64,000 bases of DNA, taken from contig VXIS01000167.1 of assembly GCA_008704415.1 (NCBI GenBank), positions 36,766 through 100,765 of the forward strand. The letters are read 5' to 3'. Made by a program: the position numbers and the translations under genes. The notes under the pieces are model-generated. The model saw only the letters and a program-made list of their open reading frames with translations, made no database searches and was not told the origin of the DNA. This DNA is from Sphaerosporella brunnea. Taxonomy: Eukaryota > Ascomycota > Pezizomycetes > Pezizales > Pyronemataceae. Below, piece after piece: positions 11,574 to 21,578 of the stretch (its first letter is position 1; every line of letters starts with the position of its first letter).

Positions 11574-12393
11574 CGTCTCGTATCTATGAAGGCTCTCAGA
11601 CGCGAGCTGTCTGGAGGTCATTCGCTAGCGCTCCCGCCGAGCCTCACTAGCCCTAATCCACGCTGCTAAGCCTCACTCCTCACCGCCACCCATTATGCCT
11701 GTACGAGCGAGCAAATGAAGGTCAAGAATTTGACTTGCAAACTTAGCAGGCATCATTCAGATACCTGACCGTGTCCGGCGTCGCTGTAGGGAAGCAGGTC
11801 ACAATGTGCGCAACTGTCGCGCTCTGCCCCCGGGCTTGTGGTTTTGTACCGAGAAAATACCAGTGATCTTTCTCTCGGTCTCGTGCTCTCTCTTTTTTTT
11901 TTACGTTGCGCGACGCGACGCGATGCTTATTTTTCTCGGTGCGCGTTTGGTCAAAACTGCGCCAGATTCAACATCATATTTCGCCGGCAAACCTCAACCT
12001 ATCGAATCTCATGAAAGGTTTGGGCGCAAGAACGTTCGGTGGAAAAAGCTGGTGATGACGTAGAAATTATGATTTCGTGGCACGAGGAGTCGCCGACACA
12101 CCATCACCACATTTCATATGTACCCGCCGGCGAAATTGCCAGTAAAACACCATGCCGAACACCAAAAGACCTAGGCAGACTGGATCGAAATAGACGAGGA
12201 CGCTGATTCCTATCTTAATTTCTGAGGCAAGAGCAGGCCGAAAGGCTGAAAATGGCTTTAAGAAAACCTCATGAGAAACCGCACGCCACAACGGTGGGGG
12301 TAGTGGCGGGATTCTTGATGGTGGCGGGCTGCATCGCCGCCAGTGGCGGGGGTTGATGGCGACGGGATGGGCTGGAGCCTCGCAATCTCGCAC

Positions 12394-12507
12394 TCTGAGT
12401 AGAATATTGCTTCTTGCGTTTTTGGACCCTTTATTATGCATGATATTGAAACCACACACAGTAGGCCGGTCGCCAAACAGGCTGAGTAGGTCGAATCTCA
12501 AAAAACT
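12394..12507 (-). repeat. Dispersed repeat, copy A
   Basis: Read on the minus strand, this ~110 bp aligns with the plus strand at 29654-29757. Shared blocks include TTTTTTGAG, TCGACCTACTC, CTGTTTGGCG and TTTCAATATCAT, with a few small gaps and roughly three quarters identity by eye. Two diverged copies 17 kb apart in non-coding DNA point to an old mobile or duplicated element. No coding capacity is evident. Confidence 0.65.
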
Positions 12508-12707
12508 TGTTCTACAATAACCTAGCCTCCAAACGCGCCCTTGTGAGGCCCGAGCCGTCCGAATGAGGATATGTGAAGTGATTGTTACCCGGTGGGCTGC
12601 GGCCTGCCAATCAGATCGGCTCAAAATCCCGACCTAAGCAGTTTTAGTTGGGTCGCCGCTCTTTACCGACCAATCTCCCCTCACGCACACCCACGAAACG
12701 TCACACA

Positions 12708-13759
12708 ATGTCGCTGAGGCTCTCCACGCGTCTTCTCCTTTCTGGAGCCCCTCGGCGGCTCGTCGCAGTCCCCACCTCGAAGATTAACTTGGCTCGCGCT
12801 TTCTCAGAATGCGGCGTTCGACGGTCGGAAGCTCTGTCGGTGGTATGTGGAACTTTGCCCCTCCATGCTGAGCAATTGGGGAGCTTTTTCGGACAGCGCT
12901 GACGGTCGCGATAGCACAGAAACACGGCGGAAAACAACCCCTCAATCCCTTTCAAGTTCACGGAGCAGAACCAGCGCCTGATCGATGAGATATTGAAGCG
13001 GTATCCTCCGCAGTACAAGAAGGCGGCGACCATGCCGTTGCTGGACCTGGGACAGCGCCAGCATGGATTCTGCTCCATCTCGGTCATGAACGAGGTTGCC
13101 AGGATCCTGGAGATTCCTCCGATGAGAGTTTATGGTACGTCCGGCGGCGGCTGTGGAACTGGCTGGTAATTGGGATATCGCGGCAAGGATTGCTGACTTG
13201 TGGAGGAACGCCGTTCAGAGGTCGCTACTTTCTATACCATGTACAACCGCGAGCCTGTTGGGAAGTACCACCTGCAGGTGTGCACTACCACACCGTGCAT
13301 GTTGTGCAACTCGGACTCGATCATGAAGGCGATCACCGAGCACCTCGGCATCACGCCCGGCCACACAACTCAGGATGGTCTCTTCACTTTCTCCGAGGTT
13401 GAGTGTCTGGGTGCCTGCGTCAACGGTATTCCTCTATTCCCTCCATGTCCTCAACGGGCGCTGATTGACGGGATATAGGCCCCATGATCCAGATCAACGA
13501 CGACTACTACGAGGATCTGACCGCCGAGAAGACGATCCAGCTCCTGGACGCGCTCAAGGCCGCCGCAGACTCCGTCCCCAAGCAGCTCCCCATGTGGGAT
13601 GAGCCAGCGAAGGCCGCCATGAAGGGAAAGAAGCCAACCGGTGTCCAAGTCCCCCCACCTGGACCTGTAAGCGGAAGGAAGTCGTGCGAGCCGTCCAGTG
13701 GATTGACGAGTCTTACTAGCCCGAAGTGGGGTCCGGAGGTGTTCAGGAAGGACTTGTAA
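12708..13759 (+). CDS. nuo-24: NADH:ubiquinone oxidoreductase 24 kDa subunit
   Basis: Four exons: 12708..12842, 12915..13134, 13219..13425 and 13479..13759 (280 aa), with introns of 72, 84 and 53 bp. A presequence ([18 protein letters not shown]) is followed by the NuoE/NDUFV2 fold: [20 protein letters not shown], then [12 protein letters not shown]. The four Cys that bind the [2Fe-2S] cluster N1a are present (C140, C145, C181, C185 in CTTTPC and CLGAC). The C-terminus ends [13 protein letters not shown], as in fungal homologues. The subunit sits in the peripheral NADH-oxidising module of mitochondrial complex I. Its presence fits a filamentous ascomycete and excludes the Saccharomyces lineage, which lost complex I. 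Confidence 0.96.
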
Positions 13760-13925
13760 ATAAATGCAAGCGTGGGTGAAAATCAGTATTGTCAATAGAT
13801 GGCCCTAAAAGCCATAGTCATAGCAGCCCTAACCCTTCGGTCGCATGAGGCACGCCGCCGCAGCCGGAGCACTTCCGTCTCAATAGAGCGCAACAGAGTC
13901 GCCGCCCGACACATTAAATCTCAAG

Positions 13926-14396
13926 ATGTCACAGCCTGAGGCGGACATCAGTGACCAGCGGCCACGCAATATGCCCCGAGATATGCGAGAACAAATGGCT
14001 TTCGAGATGGTGGAGGAAGGGAAAGCGGCAGAGATGTTGGATGTGTCAACATCCTCGCTCTACCACCGAAAGGTGTGCTGCAAGTTTGAAGTTCGGGATT
14101 TCTAGAGTACAGGCAGATTAGTCCAAGGCAGAAGGGTCGAACATGACGCTCTCGAGTAGATGCCGAGAAACAGCCCTCACGCCTGCTGAAGAAGGTGGTT
14201 GTAGCCACCGCCGGGTATCGTGTTGCCGTTGAACATTGTCCGAGCAGACGGGTGTGGGATAACTCTGAGCATTGAGGAGTTGGCACCAAAGCGCGAGAGC
14301 CGGAAGCACCGTGACCTTGAGGTTTTTTTGCACTATCTAGATGACAACAGTTTCGTTGTTCAATTTTGCACACTGGCAGGCGCTTGGTGCAAGTAG
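13926..14396 (+). pseudogene. Degenerate transposase-like remnant (helix-turn-helix part)
   Basis: A frame from the ATG at 13926 reads MPRDMREQMAFEMVEEGK and AAEMLDVSTSSLYHRK, which looks like the helix-turn-helix start of a Tc1/mariner-type (DDE_3) transposase, then stops after 59 codons. Downstream, coding-like text resumes in other frames: LLKKVVVATAGYRVAVE near 14190-14240, then after a further shift TLSIEELAPKRESRKH up to a stop near 14396. No catalytic domain is seen. The pieces fit one broken transposase N-terminus with at least two frame changes. The family assignment is tentative. Confidence 0.45.
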
Positions 14397-14809
14397 TTTT
14401 TTAAATAGCTGTGTTCTCCCAATTTTAAGCTTTGATTTGACCTTCCGGCGAGCAAAACCTGGTGCGGACGAAGGTGTGTTGGTAGTGATGGTCGTCGCCG
14501 GCGGGTTAGGGGTGGTTGCTGCACCTATTCCTCATCCAATCACCCGAAACCCCCCCCCCCCCCCAAAATACATGTTACCCTTGCCCTGGCCGCCCGCGAC
14601 TCTCTCTATCTCTCTCTCGGTGCCATAACTCCTGCTCTACCGTGCAACCTTACCATTCACATTCATACTCTACATCCCAATATCGCAAATTGAGTGCGCT
14701 GTCTAACGCTGCCCGCCCTCTGCGCAAAGGGTAGCGTCCTTTCCCCAATCTCCGAGTTCCTCCGAACAAGACCTGTGCGACTGCGAAATCTCGAGCCCAA
14801 TCAATAGCC
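14397..14809. other. Upstream region of the LCB3-like gene
   Basis: These 413 bp contain a run of 15 C at 14550..14564 and a CT-rich stretch (CTCTCTATCTCTCTCTC near 14600) of the kind often found ahead of fungal transcription starts. No gene is supported. Confidence 0.45.
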
Positions 14810-16807
14810 ATGGAAATGGAACTGCAAGAGACCACAATGATAACGGCCCACGCCGAGTCAAGTCCCACCCAGATCGAAAACGGCCCAAACAAAGTCGACG
14901 CGGGCCTGCTTCCTCGAGATCATTGTGCGGATTTCCCCTTCGTTTCCACACGGCCACTGTGGCTGACCAGCTTACGTAGACAAGAATCGACTGCCACTAT
15001 GGCGATATGAGCTACGCCAGCTGCTGCTACCACTGGTGCGATGGGAGACGCCATATCTGGCGTGGATGCAGGTATATTCGCCGCGCGCCAGCTACAACCG
15101 CTTGTTTATTTATTTATTTGCTTCTTCGGCGGAATTCGTGCACACATTTGCACTCGTATTCGGGCTGAGCGGTGATTGTCGTTATAGGAACACTGTCGAA
15201 CGCCGTTTCTAGATTCCTATTTCGCGTTGACAGCGAACCTGGGGACCCACACGTTTTTCATGATTATGCTGCCGTTGATGTTTTGGTTTGGATACACGAG
15301 TCTGGGAAGAGGGTGGGTGATCGATTGCGCCGGAGTCGTTAGCCGCGTTGTGTGAGCGGGCTCTAACATGAAGCGTGATGCGCGGATACCTACAGAGTTG
15401 TGCATGTTTTGGCGTCTGGCGTTTTCTTCAGCGGGTTTCTGAAGGATCTTTTCTGGTTTGTCGGCCCGATCCCAGAATACAGATGAGAGAGCCAGTCGGA
15501 CTTATCATAGGATTGGGACAGTCTACCTCGGCCCCTATCGCCGCCCCTACACCGTATTACAATGTCTGGTTCAGCCGCTCTGGAGTACGGCTTTCCGAGT
15601 ACGCATTCGACGAACGCCGTTTCTGTGGCTCTCTACGGACTTTTATATCTCCACTCAAAACCGGATATTCCTATCAACGCTAGAATCGGCACGTATATCT
15701 TGGCTACGGTTTACACATTCTCCATAATATTCGGCAGACTGTATTGCGGGATGCATGGCTTCCTAGACGTGATCGTCGGAATCTTTCTGGGCGCTTGGCT
15801 CGCCCTCATGCAGTGGTTTCTTCGGGACACCTTTGACCATTATGTTTATGGTGAAAGCTTCATTCCTATCTTGATAATCCTTGTCTGCATCATAGTCTTG
15901 GTCAGAATCCACCCAGAGCCTGCAGACGCATGTCCATGCTTTGACGACGGCGTTGCCTTTGCTGCCGTTATTGGTGGCGTCGAAATCGGCAATTGGCATT
16001 TTGCCAAGACGCAGTGGAGCTGGAGTGAGCCAGTTGTTGGGACGGTGCCCTATTCATTCGAGCAGCTTGGACTGGCTAAAACTGTTGCCCGTGTTGTCCT
16101 CGGTAAGTTGCTATCATCTCGCCGTTTGACTGGCCTGACACTCTCAGGTATCTTGGTCATCTTCTTGTGGCGCGAAGTCTCAAAGCCCTTCTTCCATTTC
16201 ATCCTTCCTCCAGTGTACAGATTCATTGGACGTATCGGCCTCTTGCTTCCGAGAAGGCATTTCACCTCCGCCTCGGAGTATAAAAAGGTGCCACGTCTTC
16301 CTGATGACACGTTGCCGTCGCTCAGCGAGATCCCATCTCTCATGCGTTCCGTTCGTGGTGCTCGGTCCGATTCTGTTGGCCCGCAGTCCGCAGCGGATGC
16401 CTACGAGACGCTTGCCTACCGTGAGAAGCGTCGGCGTGAAAGCCAGGTCTCCGCGGCGGGGCCAAGCAATTTCGATAAATACGAGCAGGAAATGGGCACC
16501 GGATATGTGGATACGAGTGCCCTGATCCGTGGAAATCATGACCTCGAGGCCCTTGAGGAGAAAAGTGACAACGAGGAGGACGAAAGAGAAGTGTTCAAAA
16601 TTATTGAACCGTTCAAGCCTCGAGTTCGATACGACGTGGAGGTCGTGACGAAGCTCGTGGTATATGCTGGTAAGTCCATTGCTCGTAAAGACACTGTAGC
16701 AAGTACTTATCTTCGCAGGAATCGCTTGGTGGGCGGTTGACGGCATTCCTATCATTTTCGAGCTTATAGGGTTGGGCTTGGGGCCACAGCGCCAGGAGTC
16801 GCGTTGA
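14810..16807 (+). CDS. LCB3: Sphingoid-base-1-phosphate phosphatase (PAP2 family)
   Basis: Seven exons: 14810..14924, 14980..15071, 15188..15312, 15396..15455, 15522..16102, 16148..16669 and 16719..16807 (527 aa). The exon joins give an uninterrupted PAP2 domain with all three motifs: K127-x6-R134-P135 (KDLFCLPRP), PSTHS with H159, and GRLYCGMHGFLD with R203, H209 and D213. Several hydrophobic segments make it a multi-pass membrane protein, expected in the ER. It would remove phosphate from dihydrosphingosine- and phytosphingosine-1-phosphate, recycling long-chain bases for ceramide. The central part after about residue 370 is hydrophilic and probably cytosolic, and the C-terminus returns to a hydrophobic stretch. 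The 45-bp intron at 16103 is a multiple of three without a stop, so its retention would add 15 residues. CHS5 follows 318 bp downstream in the same direction. Confidence 0.88.
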
Positions 16808-17125
16808 TCATGTGGATATACGGGATAAATAGGCTCTTTTTCCTTGGGTTGTGCGTGTATCTAGTGAGTCTTGAATATGAGATCATGCCTATCATTGGCT
16901 GGGGAGTACTGGAAAGACGGATTCTGCTGGCTGGAGATGGTTCCACCAGGCAAATAGTCCCTTACCCCCGAGAAAGCTTCGAAGGATCATCGAATCATGT
17001 TTCATGTAGCTGGATGCAGTTACCCGCTAGTGCATGGCTAAGCACAAGTGGTCGATCTTCCCGCCTATCCCAAAGCCACAACACCTCACGGAGCTACCTA
17101 CCCACAGGAGCTAGGCGGCACAACA
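16808..17125. promoter_or_regulatory. Intergenic region between LCB3-like gene and CHS5
   Basis: These 318 bp between two tandem genes must hold the 3' end of one and the promoter of the other. No distinct motif was recognised. Confidence 0.4.
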
Positions 17126-18343
17126 ATGCTGATATCTTTGACTGTTGGCAAGCTCGATGCTGGTCTCGCAATCCTGCTGACCGAAGACAAGCGACTGGTA
17201 TGTAGCTACTTAAGTACCCTGTGGTGTTGGAGATTTCCCGTAGCTTCCACGGTGGTAGCTAACATCCGACGTCAACAGATCGAGTTCCCGTCCATCCTGC
17301 TTCCACCGGGCATCACCTCAGGCTCCATCGTCGACATCCAAGTCTCGCGCAACACGCCGGCGGAAACCGCGGCGAAAGAATCCTTCGCGGCCCTGCAGGA
17401 CGAAATCTACAATCTCTATGGCGTCAGCTCGCCCAAGAAACCGGTTCTCCGCCTCCGCAACGCGACGCAGACGTCGATCGTGTTGGAATGGGATCCTATC
17501 GAGCTCGCAACTGCCACTCTCCGCAGCTTGACGCTCTATCGAAACGGCGCGAAGGCTGGCGCGATCCCTAACCCTACGGCCCACACCTCAACCAAGATCT
17601 CGGGTCTCGCTGTTGGCGAAGAGTACACGTTTCACCTGGTCCTGCGCACCAGCGCCGGCACGTACTCCAGCGAAAAAGTCACAGCGCGTACCCACAAGAT
17701 GACAGATCTCTCAGGCATCACGGTGTGTCCCGGTGTGATGCCAGCAGAGACGCGGGAAGCATTAGAAGCAGCGCTACAGCGCATCGGGGCCCGCCCGCTG
17801 CAAGACAGCGTGCGTATCGACACAACGCACTTCATCTGCACCGAGGGCCGCGGCGCGCAGTGGGAGAAGGCGCTGGACATGAACATCCCCGTTGTCCGGC
17901 CCGAGTGGATCTTCGCATGCGAGAACGAGGGGAGAATCGTTGTTTCTAGGAATTTCTACCTCGGTGTCGACGTGGCGAAAATGAGGCACAGCATGCCGCC
18001 CAGAACCGGTCCGCCGCCCCAGACGCCGGTTTCTCCTAAGGCTGCCCCGCTCTCCCCCCGTCCCCAGAGCATGGCCCCGATGCGCATTGCGGAGCCTCAA
18101 GGGAGTGGTTCCGAAAGCGATACTGGTCTCTCAACTAAGCCGGAATCTCGCGAGTCGGTTTCCGAGGAAGCCAAGGATAGTGCTACCCTGAGTTCCGAGA
18201 AGCTGGAGGCTAGCAGTGGTGACTCCACGACCGAGGTCGATGGAGCTTCTGACGGTGCTTCTGAGGCCAAGGAGGAGACGAAGGAAGAGGATAACACTGA
18301 AAAGGAGAAGGATAGTGGGGAATTTGCTGATGTTCAGCTATGA
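17126..18343 (+). CDS. CHS5: Chs5, exomer core subunit for chitin synthase export
   Basis: Two exons, 17126..17197 and 17279..18343 (378 aa). The conserved N-terminus (SLTVGKLDAGLAILLTEDK) continues across the splice into RLIEFPSILLPPG. Next come a fibronectin type III domain (about residues 78-163, with TSIVLEWDPIELATATL) and a BRCT domain (about 167-252, with THFICTEGRGAQWEKA and VVRPEWIFACENEGR), the arrangement of Chs5. An acidic, Ser/Glu-rich tail makes up the last 110 residues. Chs5 scaffolds exomer at the trans-Golgi network, which carries class IV chitin synthase (yeast Chs3) to the cell surface; FN3-BRCT binds Arf1. The protein is shorter than the 671-residue yeast protein, mainly in the repetitive tail. 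The 81-bp intron has no in-frame stop and is a multiple of three. Confidence 0.93.
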   Translation: MLISLTVGKLDAGLAILLTEDKRLVCSYLSTLWCWRFPVASTVVANIRRQQIEFPSILLPPGITSGSIVDIQVSRNTPAETAAKESFAALQDEIYNLYGVSSPKKPVLRLRNATQTSIVLEWDPIELATATLRSLTLYRNGAKAGAIPNPTAHTSTKISGLAVGEEYTFHLVLRTSAGTYSSEKVTARTHKMTDLSGITVCPGVMPAETREALEAALQRIGARPLQDSVRIDTTHFICTEGRGAQWEKALDMNIPVVRPEWIFACENEGRIVVSRNFYLGVDVAKMRHSMPPRTGPPPQTPVSPKAAPLSPRPQSMAPMRIAEPQGSGSESDTGLSTKPESRESVSEEAKDSATLSSEKLEASSGDSTTEVDGASDGASEAKEETKEEDNTEKEKDSGEFADVQL

Positions 18344-18687
18344 GTTATTTGAGTTTTATGCAAGTCTTGTTTCTACTGGGTTTAGCTGGCGCATGGGGAA
18401 GAACGGAGCGATTAATTGTAGTAATAATGAATGACTTGCAGCAAAGCACAGCACAGCTCTTATCACCAGCACAACGGACCGAGAAATGGTGAACTCCCCT
18501 TCAGGTGCAAAGTCCACCATTAAGCAGTAGTTTTGACGGCGATCTATTCCATCGCTTTCGGACCCAAGAAAGACGCAACAACGCCGAGCTCACAAGCAGA
18601 CCCATTCCCATTTATGAAAAGTACAAGGTGACGCCGAAGATTCATTCAGTTTTTTGTTCTCCAATCCCTCCAGCTACTCGCGCGCGC
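18344..18687. other. Convergent 3' region, CHS5 / eL14
   Basis: These 344 bp lie between two converging genes. No gene, repeat or clear signal was recognised. Confidence 0.4.
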
Positions 18688-19307
18688 TTAAGCGGAAGCC
18701 TTCGCGGTCTTAGCGAGAGCCTTCTTGACCTCGTAACGCCTCTGCTTCTTGAGAACCATAACCTTGAAGCGGTCGAAGTCATTAAGAGCCCACCGCTTCT
18801 CGGAAGAGGCGATGCGCTTGGCAAGGGCGGACTTCTCCCACTTCTCAGCGATGCCCTCCTTCTCCCAGAACTTGGCGACGACACCGGTGCGGGCACCACG
18901 GGGCAGCGACTTGAGGACGATGCTGGTCAGGCTGACGTGGGCGAGAGGGAACGACTGGCGGGGGACCGAGGCATCGGGAGAGTCAATCAAGACCTATTAG
19001 GGGGTCTTATCAGCTATCGAAAGCTTCCTAGAGCTCGCGGCTTCCGCATGGAATCTCGACGTACCCGCTTGTGGTCGATGATTTCGACAATGACGGCAGT
19101 CTTGCCCTTGGAGGGACCGTCATTGATGAGGACGATACGGCCGACCTCGACGAGGCTGTAAAAACGCGCCAACCATCAGCTTTCGACCTCTCTAACTCCC
19201 ACAATCCCTCAATATCTCCATCTCCTCCACCACTATCTCCCGCTCCCACTTCCAGATTTCGATCGTAAAACGTACCGCCACTGAGAGGTCTTAACTTCGC
19301 AGGACAT
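18688..19307 (-). CDS. RPL14: 60S ribosomal protein eL14
   Basis: Three exons: 19307..19276, 19155..19065 and 18993..18688 (142 aa). The first coding exon is only 32 bp ([10 protein letters not shown] plus two bases) and is followed by a 120-bp intron; the second intron is 71 bp. The joined protein reads [19 protein letters not shown], then [20 protein letters not shown], then a basic helix ending [12 protein letters not shown], the usual eL14 order (KOW-type domain, then helical tail). The protein binds 28S rRNA on the solvent side of the large subunit. A very short first coding exon split near the start codon is common in fungal ribosomal protein genes, where the first intron often promotes expression. 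Confidence 0.95.
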
Positions 19308-20280
19308 TGTTTGTGCTGGGATTCCGGGGGGTCGGCTGGGTGTCGGTCGTCGGGTCGCGTCGGTCGTTGGTTCGTACTTTCAATAACACTGAATTTCCCA
19401 CACACAGAATGCGGGTTAGGTGCGTGCTTGGATGTGACGGTTAGTGCGCGTGTCAGGGTTTGTGCCCTGAGCCCGCTACGCAGTCCCAATATTTCTTTTT
19501 AATCTGTGTTACCACCTTTAACTTACTTCTCTTCAACCCACGTTATCACCTAACTTTCTCGTCACCACTGTTTTTTTGCGACACACCGATCAGCAATTCA
19601 ACAACGCGTACTAGTATGTCCACCTCTGCCGTTCTTACCCCACCAGTTCATGTCTTCCCACGTCCCCAAGGTCTCAAGGATGAGATAATTTGCGATTGAG
19701 TGCATCGTTTGCGAGTCCTCGCCTGGTCTCACTATGCGGCGGTGCACCCATGATATTCAATTCTTACATATTCTGAAAATTCCATTTCCTGCACTTTTCA
19801 ACTTCGCCGTTCACTGTTTTGGTTGAACATTTGGCTAACCTTTTTCGAAGACTACAGATACTTTGCATATTGGAGCCTTTAATGACGCGTCGCAAAGAGA
19901 AATTTTTTCAATGCGTATGTTAACTCCCCTTGTGCGACTGCGATGTCCTTTCTTTATATCTATCCTATGATTACACTCTATGCACATAGATAGTATGCGA
20001 TGCTTCAAGCAGATGCGCTTTCATCTTTACACCAAGATCACTGAGGATACCCTTTACTGCCAAAAAAAATTTCTTTGCCGATTTTTGCCGGTTTTTGATG
20101 GGCTGTCGCTGACTTTGAGAAGGTTGAGCAGCTATTGTTTTTAATATTGCAAGATTGTGGGATGTTGATAACTCAATTGATTACCTTTAAGAATAGCTTA
20201 CTTCGTTTTTCTGATCATGGATCAAGTGTGTGCTGTTTTCGCTTTCTTCGTTCTATGTAGTGTTTATCAATCCTGCCGAC
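19308..20280. other. AT-rich non-coding stretch
   Basis: About 1 kb upstream of eL14. The first ~200 bp are the eL14 promoter. From about 19480 to 20200 the sequence becomes markedly AT-rich, with T and A runs and no coding frame of note. Together with the LINE remnant to its right it looks like decayed repeat DNA, but I could not match it to a named element. Confidence 0.5.
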
Positions 20281-20289
20281 GGATTCATC

Positions 20290-20790
20290 CGCATCATCGA
20301 GAGTCAGACTTGGTGGTGATGCCGCACGGCAATGCAGCTGGCCAATCCTTCATCCCCATTGATTACCGTAAAAGCATCGTCGTGCGTACCCATCGCCCGC
20401 TTCAATTGTTCGCTGTCAAGGAGAGACTCCAGTATCTCATCTTCACCCTTGAGAGTCAATCGAGTGACCCTCTATGATTGGTCGATGGCAAAAAGTCCCT
20501 ACGACAGCAGCGAAAACACCAAGCTTGCATTACTAGAGACAGCTAGCTCGCTCCGGTATGCAGATCGTGGGGATGAAGAGGAAGGATGATCATACGAACT
20601 CACTCGTCATTCGGAATGCTAGCTGTCTCAGGATTCGTTTGAATTCTGCCAAGTATCCAGCGTTGCTCTGCCTATCAAACTGTAGCACTTCTGCTTCGAT
20701 CCTGTCAAGCATCAGCTGTTTTGCACAGCCTCGTTTCGAGTGTCTCCTGGGTAGATACACAGTTTCAAGCAATTTATTCCAAACATGACA
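20290..20790 (-). other. Anonymous coding-like fragment next to a LINE
   Basis: On the minus strand, the stretch at about 20780-20605 reads LMLDRIEAEVLQFDRQSNAG then YLAEFKRILRQLAFRMTS and meets a donor-like GTGAGT. Further left, about 20470-20310 reads RLTLKGEDEILESLLDSEQL then KRAMGTHDDAFTVINGDEG. Both have protein-like composition, and they could be two exons of one gene, but neither start nor end is visible and stops interrupt the linking sequence. I do not recognise the family. It may be a gene fragment truncated by the neighbouring LINE on the opposite strand. Confidence 0.3.
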
Positions 20791-21420
20791 TCGTGAGTCA
20801 ACTGGAGCACGCCAGAAATTCTGCAAATGAACTCGCGGCGGATGTCGCCTGCGATGAGATCTCGATGACCATCACCCACAAGCCCTGTCAGGGTCTCGCC
20901 AAACAGACCGCCACATCGGCCCAGGATCCATCCTCGGATGCCAGTACTGTATATTCGGACGGCTCAAGACTGGAAGACGAGTGGTGTGGCTGTGCGGCAG
21001 TCGCCAGATCATTCTCCCGAAACGGTCCAGGGTGGGACGCTCAGTCGCAACACCTAGGACGCATCAAAAAGGTGCACGACGCTGAACTGTTCGGCATTGC
21101 CACCGGCCTAGAGCTCGTTCTATGCAATCTGTCGGGTGTCAAAGGGGTCGTTCGCCGCTTCGCCGATGCCCAAGCCGCTCTCCGCCAACTCCAGGATGAC
21201 AAGCCTGGTCCAGGCCAATGGCTTCTCCCGAGGATAGCCAAATCTGAGGCTTTGCTCCGCGATAAAGGGTTGGGCCACCGAGTACCATTGGGTCCCAGGG
21301 CATGAAGATGTCCCAGGCAACGAAATGGTTGAAACCCTGGCCAAGGAAGCAGCATATTTGAGCCTAGGGTTGCCGCTGCTTATGTCATGGTCGCAAGCGG
21401 CCGAATAAACAAACAAAACT
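20721..21420 (+). mobile_element. Non-LTR retrotransposon (Tad-like LINE) 3' end, broken
   Basis: The frame from about 20721 to 21305 carries an RNase H domain: VYSDGSRLEDEWCGCAA, then DAELFGIATGLELV with the second acid, then FADAQAALRQLQDD. A frameshift near 21275 moves the last conserved block (WVPGHEDVPGNEMVETLAK) to another frame, which ends at a stop near 21408. An A-rich tail (AATAAACAAACAAAACTAAAA) follows. Reverse transcriptase and endonuclease are absent, as expected for a 5'-truncated LINE. The order RNase H then short tail fits I/Tad clade fungal elements. The same 27-bp terminal sequence recurs at 61811-61837. The copy lies about 160 bp upstream of the KIN17 start codon. Confidence 0.8.
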
Positions 21421-21578
21421 AAAAACAAGCCCTAAGAAACGTTGCACACGAATGATGCTCGTCTTCCAGCTTGAACCTTGCGGCCTCGCAACTCAACAAC
21501 CACGACCACCGAACCTCCAAATTCACGAACCGAATCCTCTCGCACGCCGCGCCTTATATCCCCGTACAACCGCCCATC

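Larger units (their letters stand above)
10905..12707. other. Divergent intergenic region rich in small repeats
   Basis: These 1.8 kb separate the acyl-CoA dehydrogenase and NUO-24 genes. They contain a hexanucleotide microsatellite (11268-11350), a cluster of short direct repeats (11417-11573) and one copy of a dispersed repeat (12394-12507), each listed separately. The only long frame (185 codons, minus strand, 12067-12624) overlaps the dispersed repeat and shows no domain, so it is not called. The promoter of NUO-24 must lie at the right end. Confidence 0.5.

Noticed and set aside
12067..12624. 185-codon minus-strand frame with one hydrophobic segment
   Set aside because: It overlaps a dispersed repeat copy, shows no domain, and its composition is not gene-like; the hydrophobic part alone is weak evidence.
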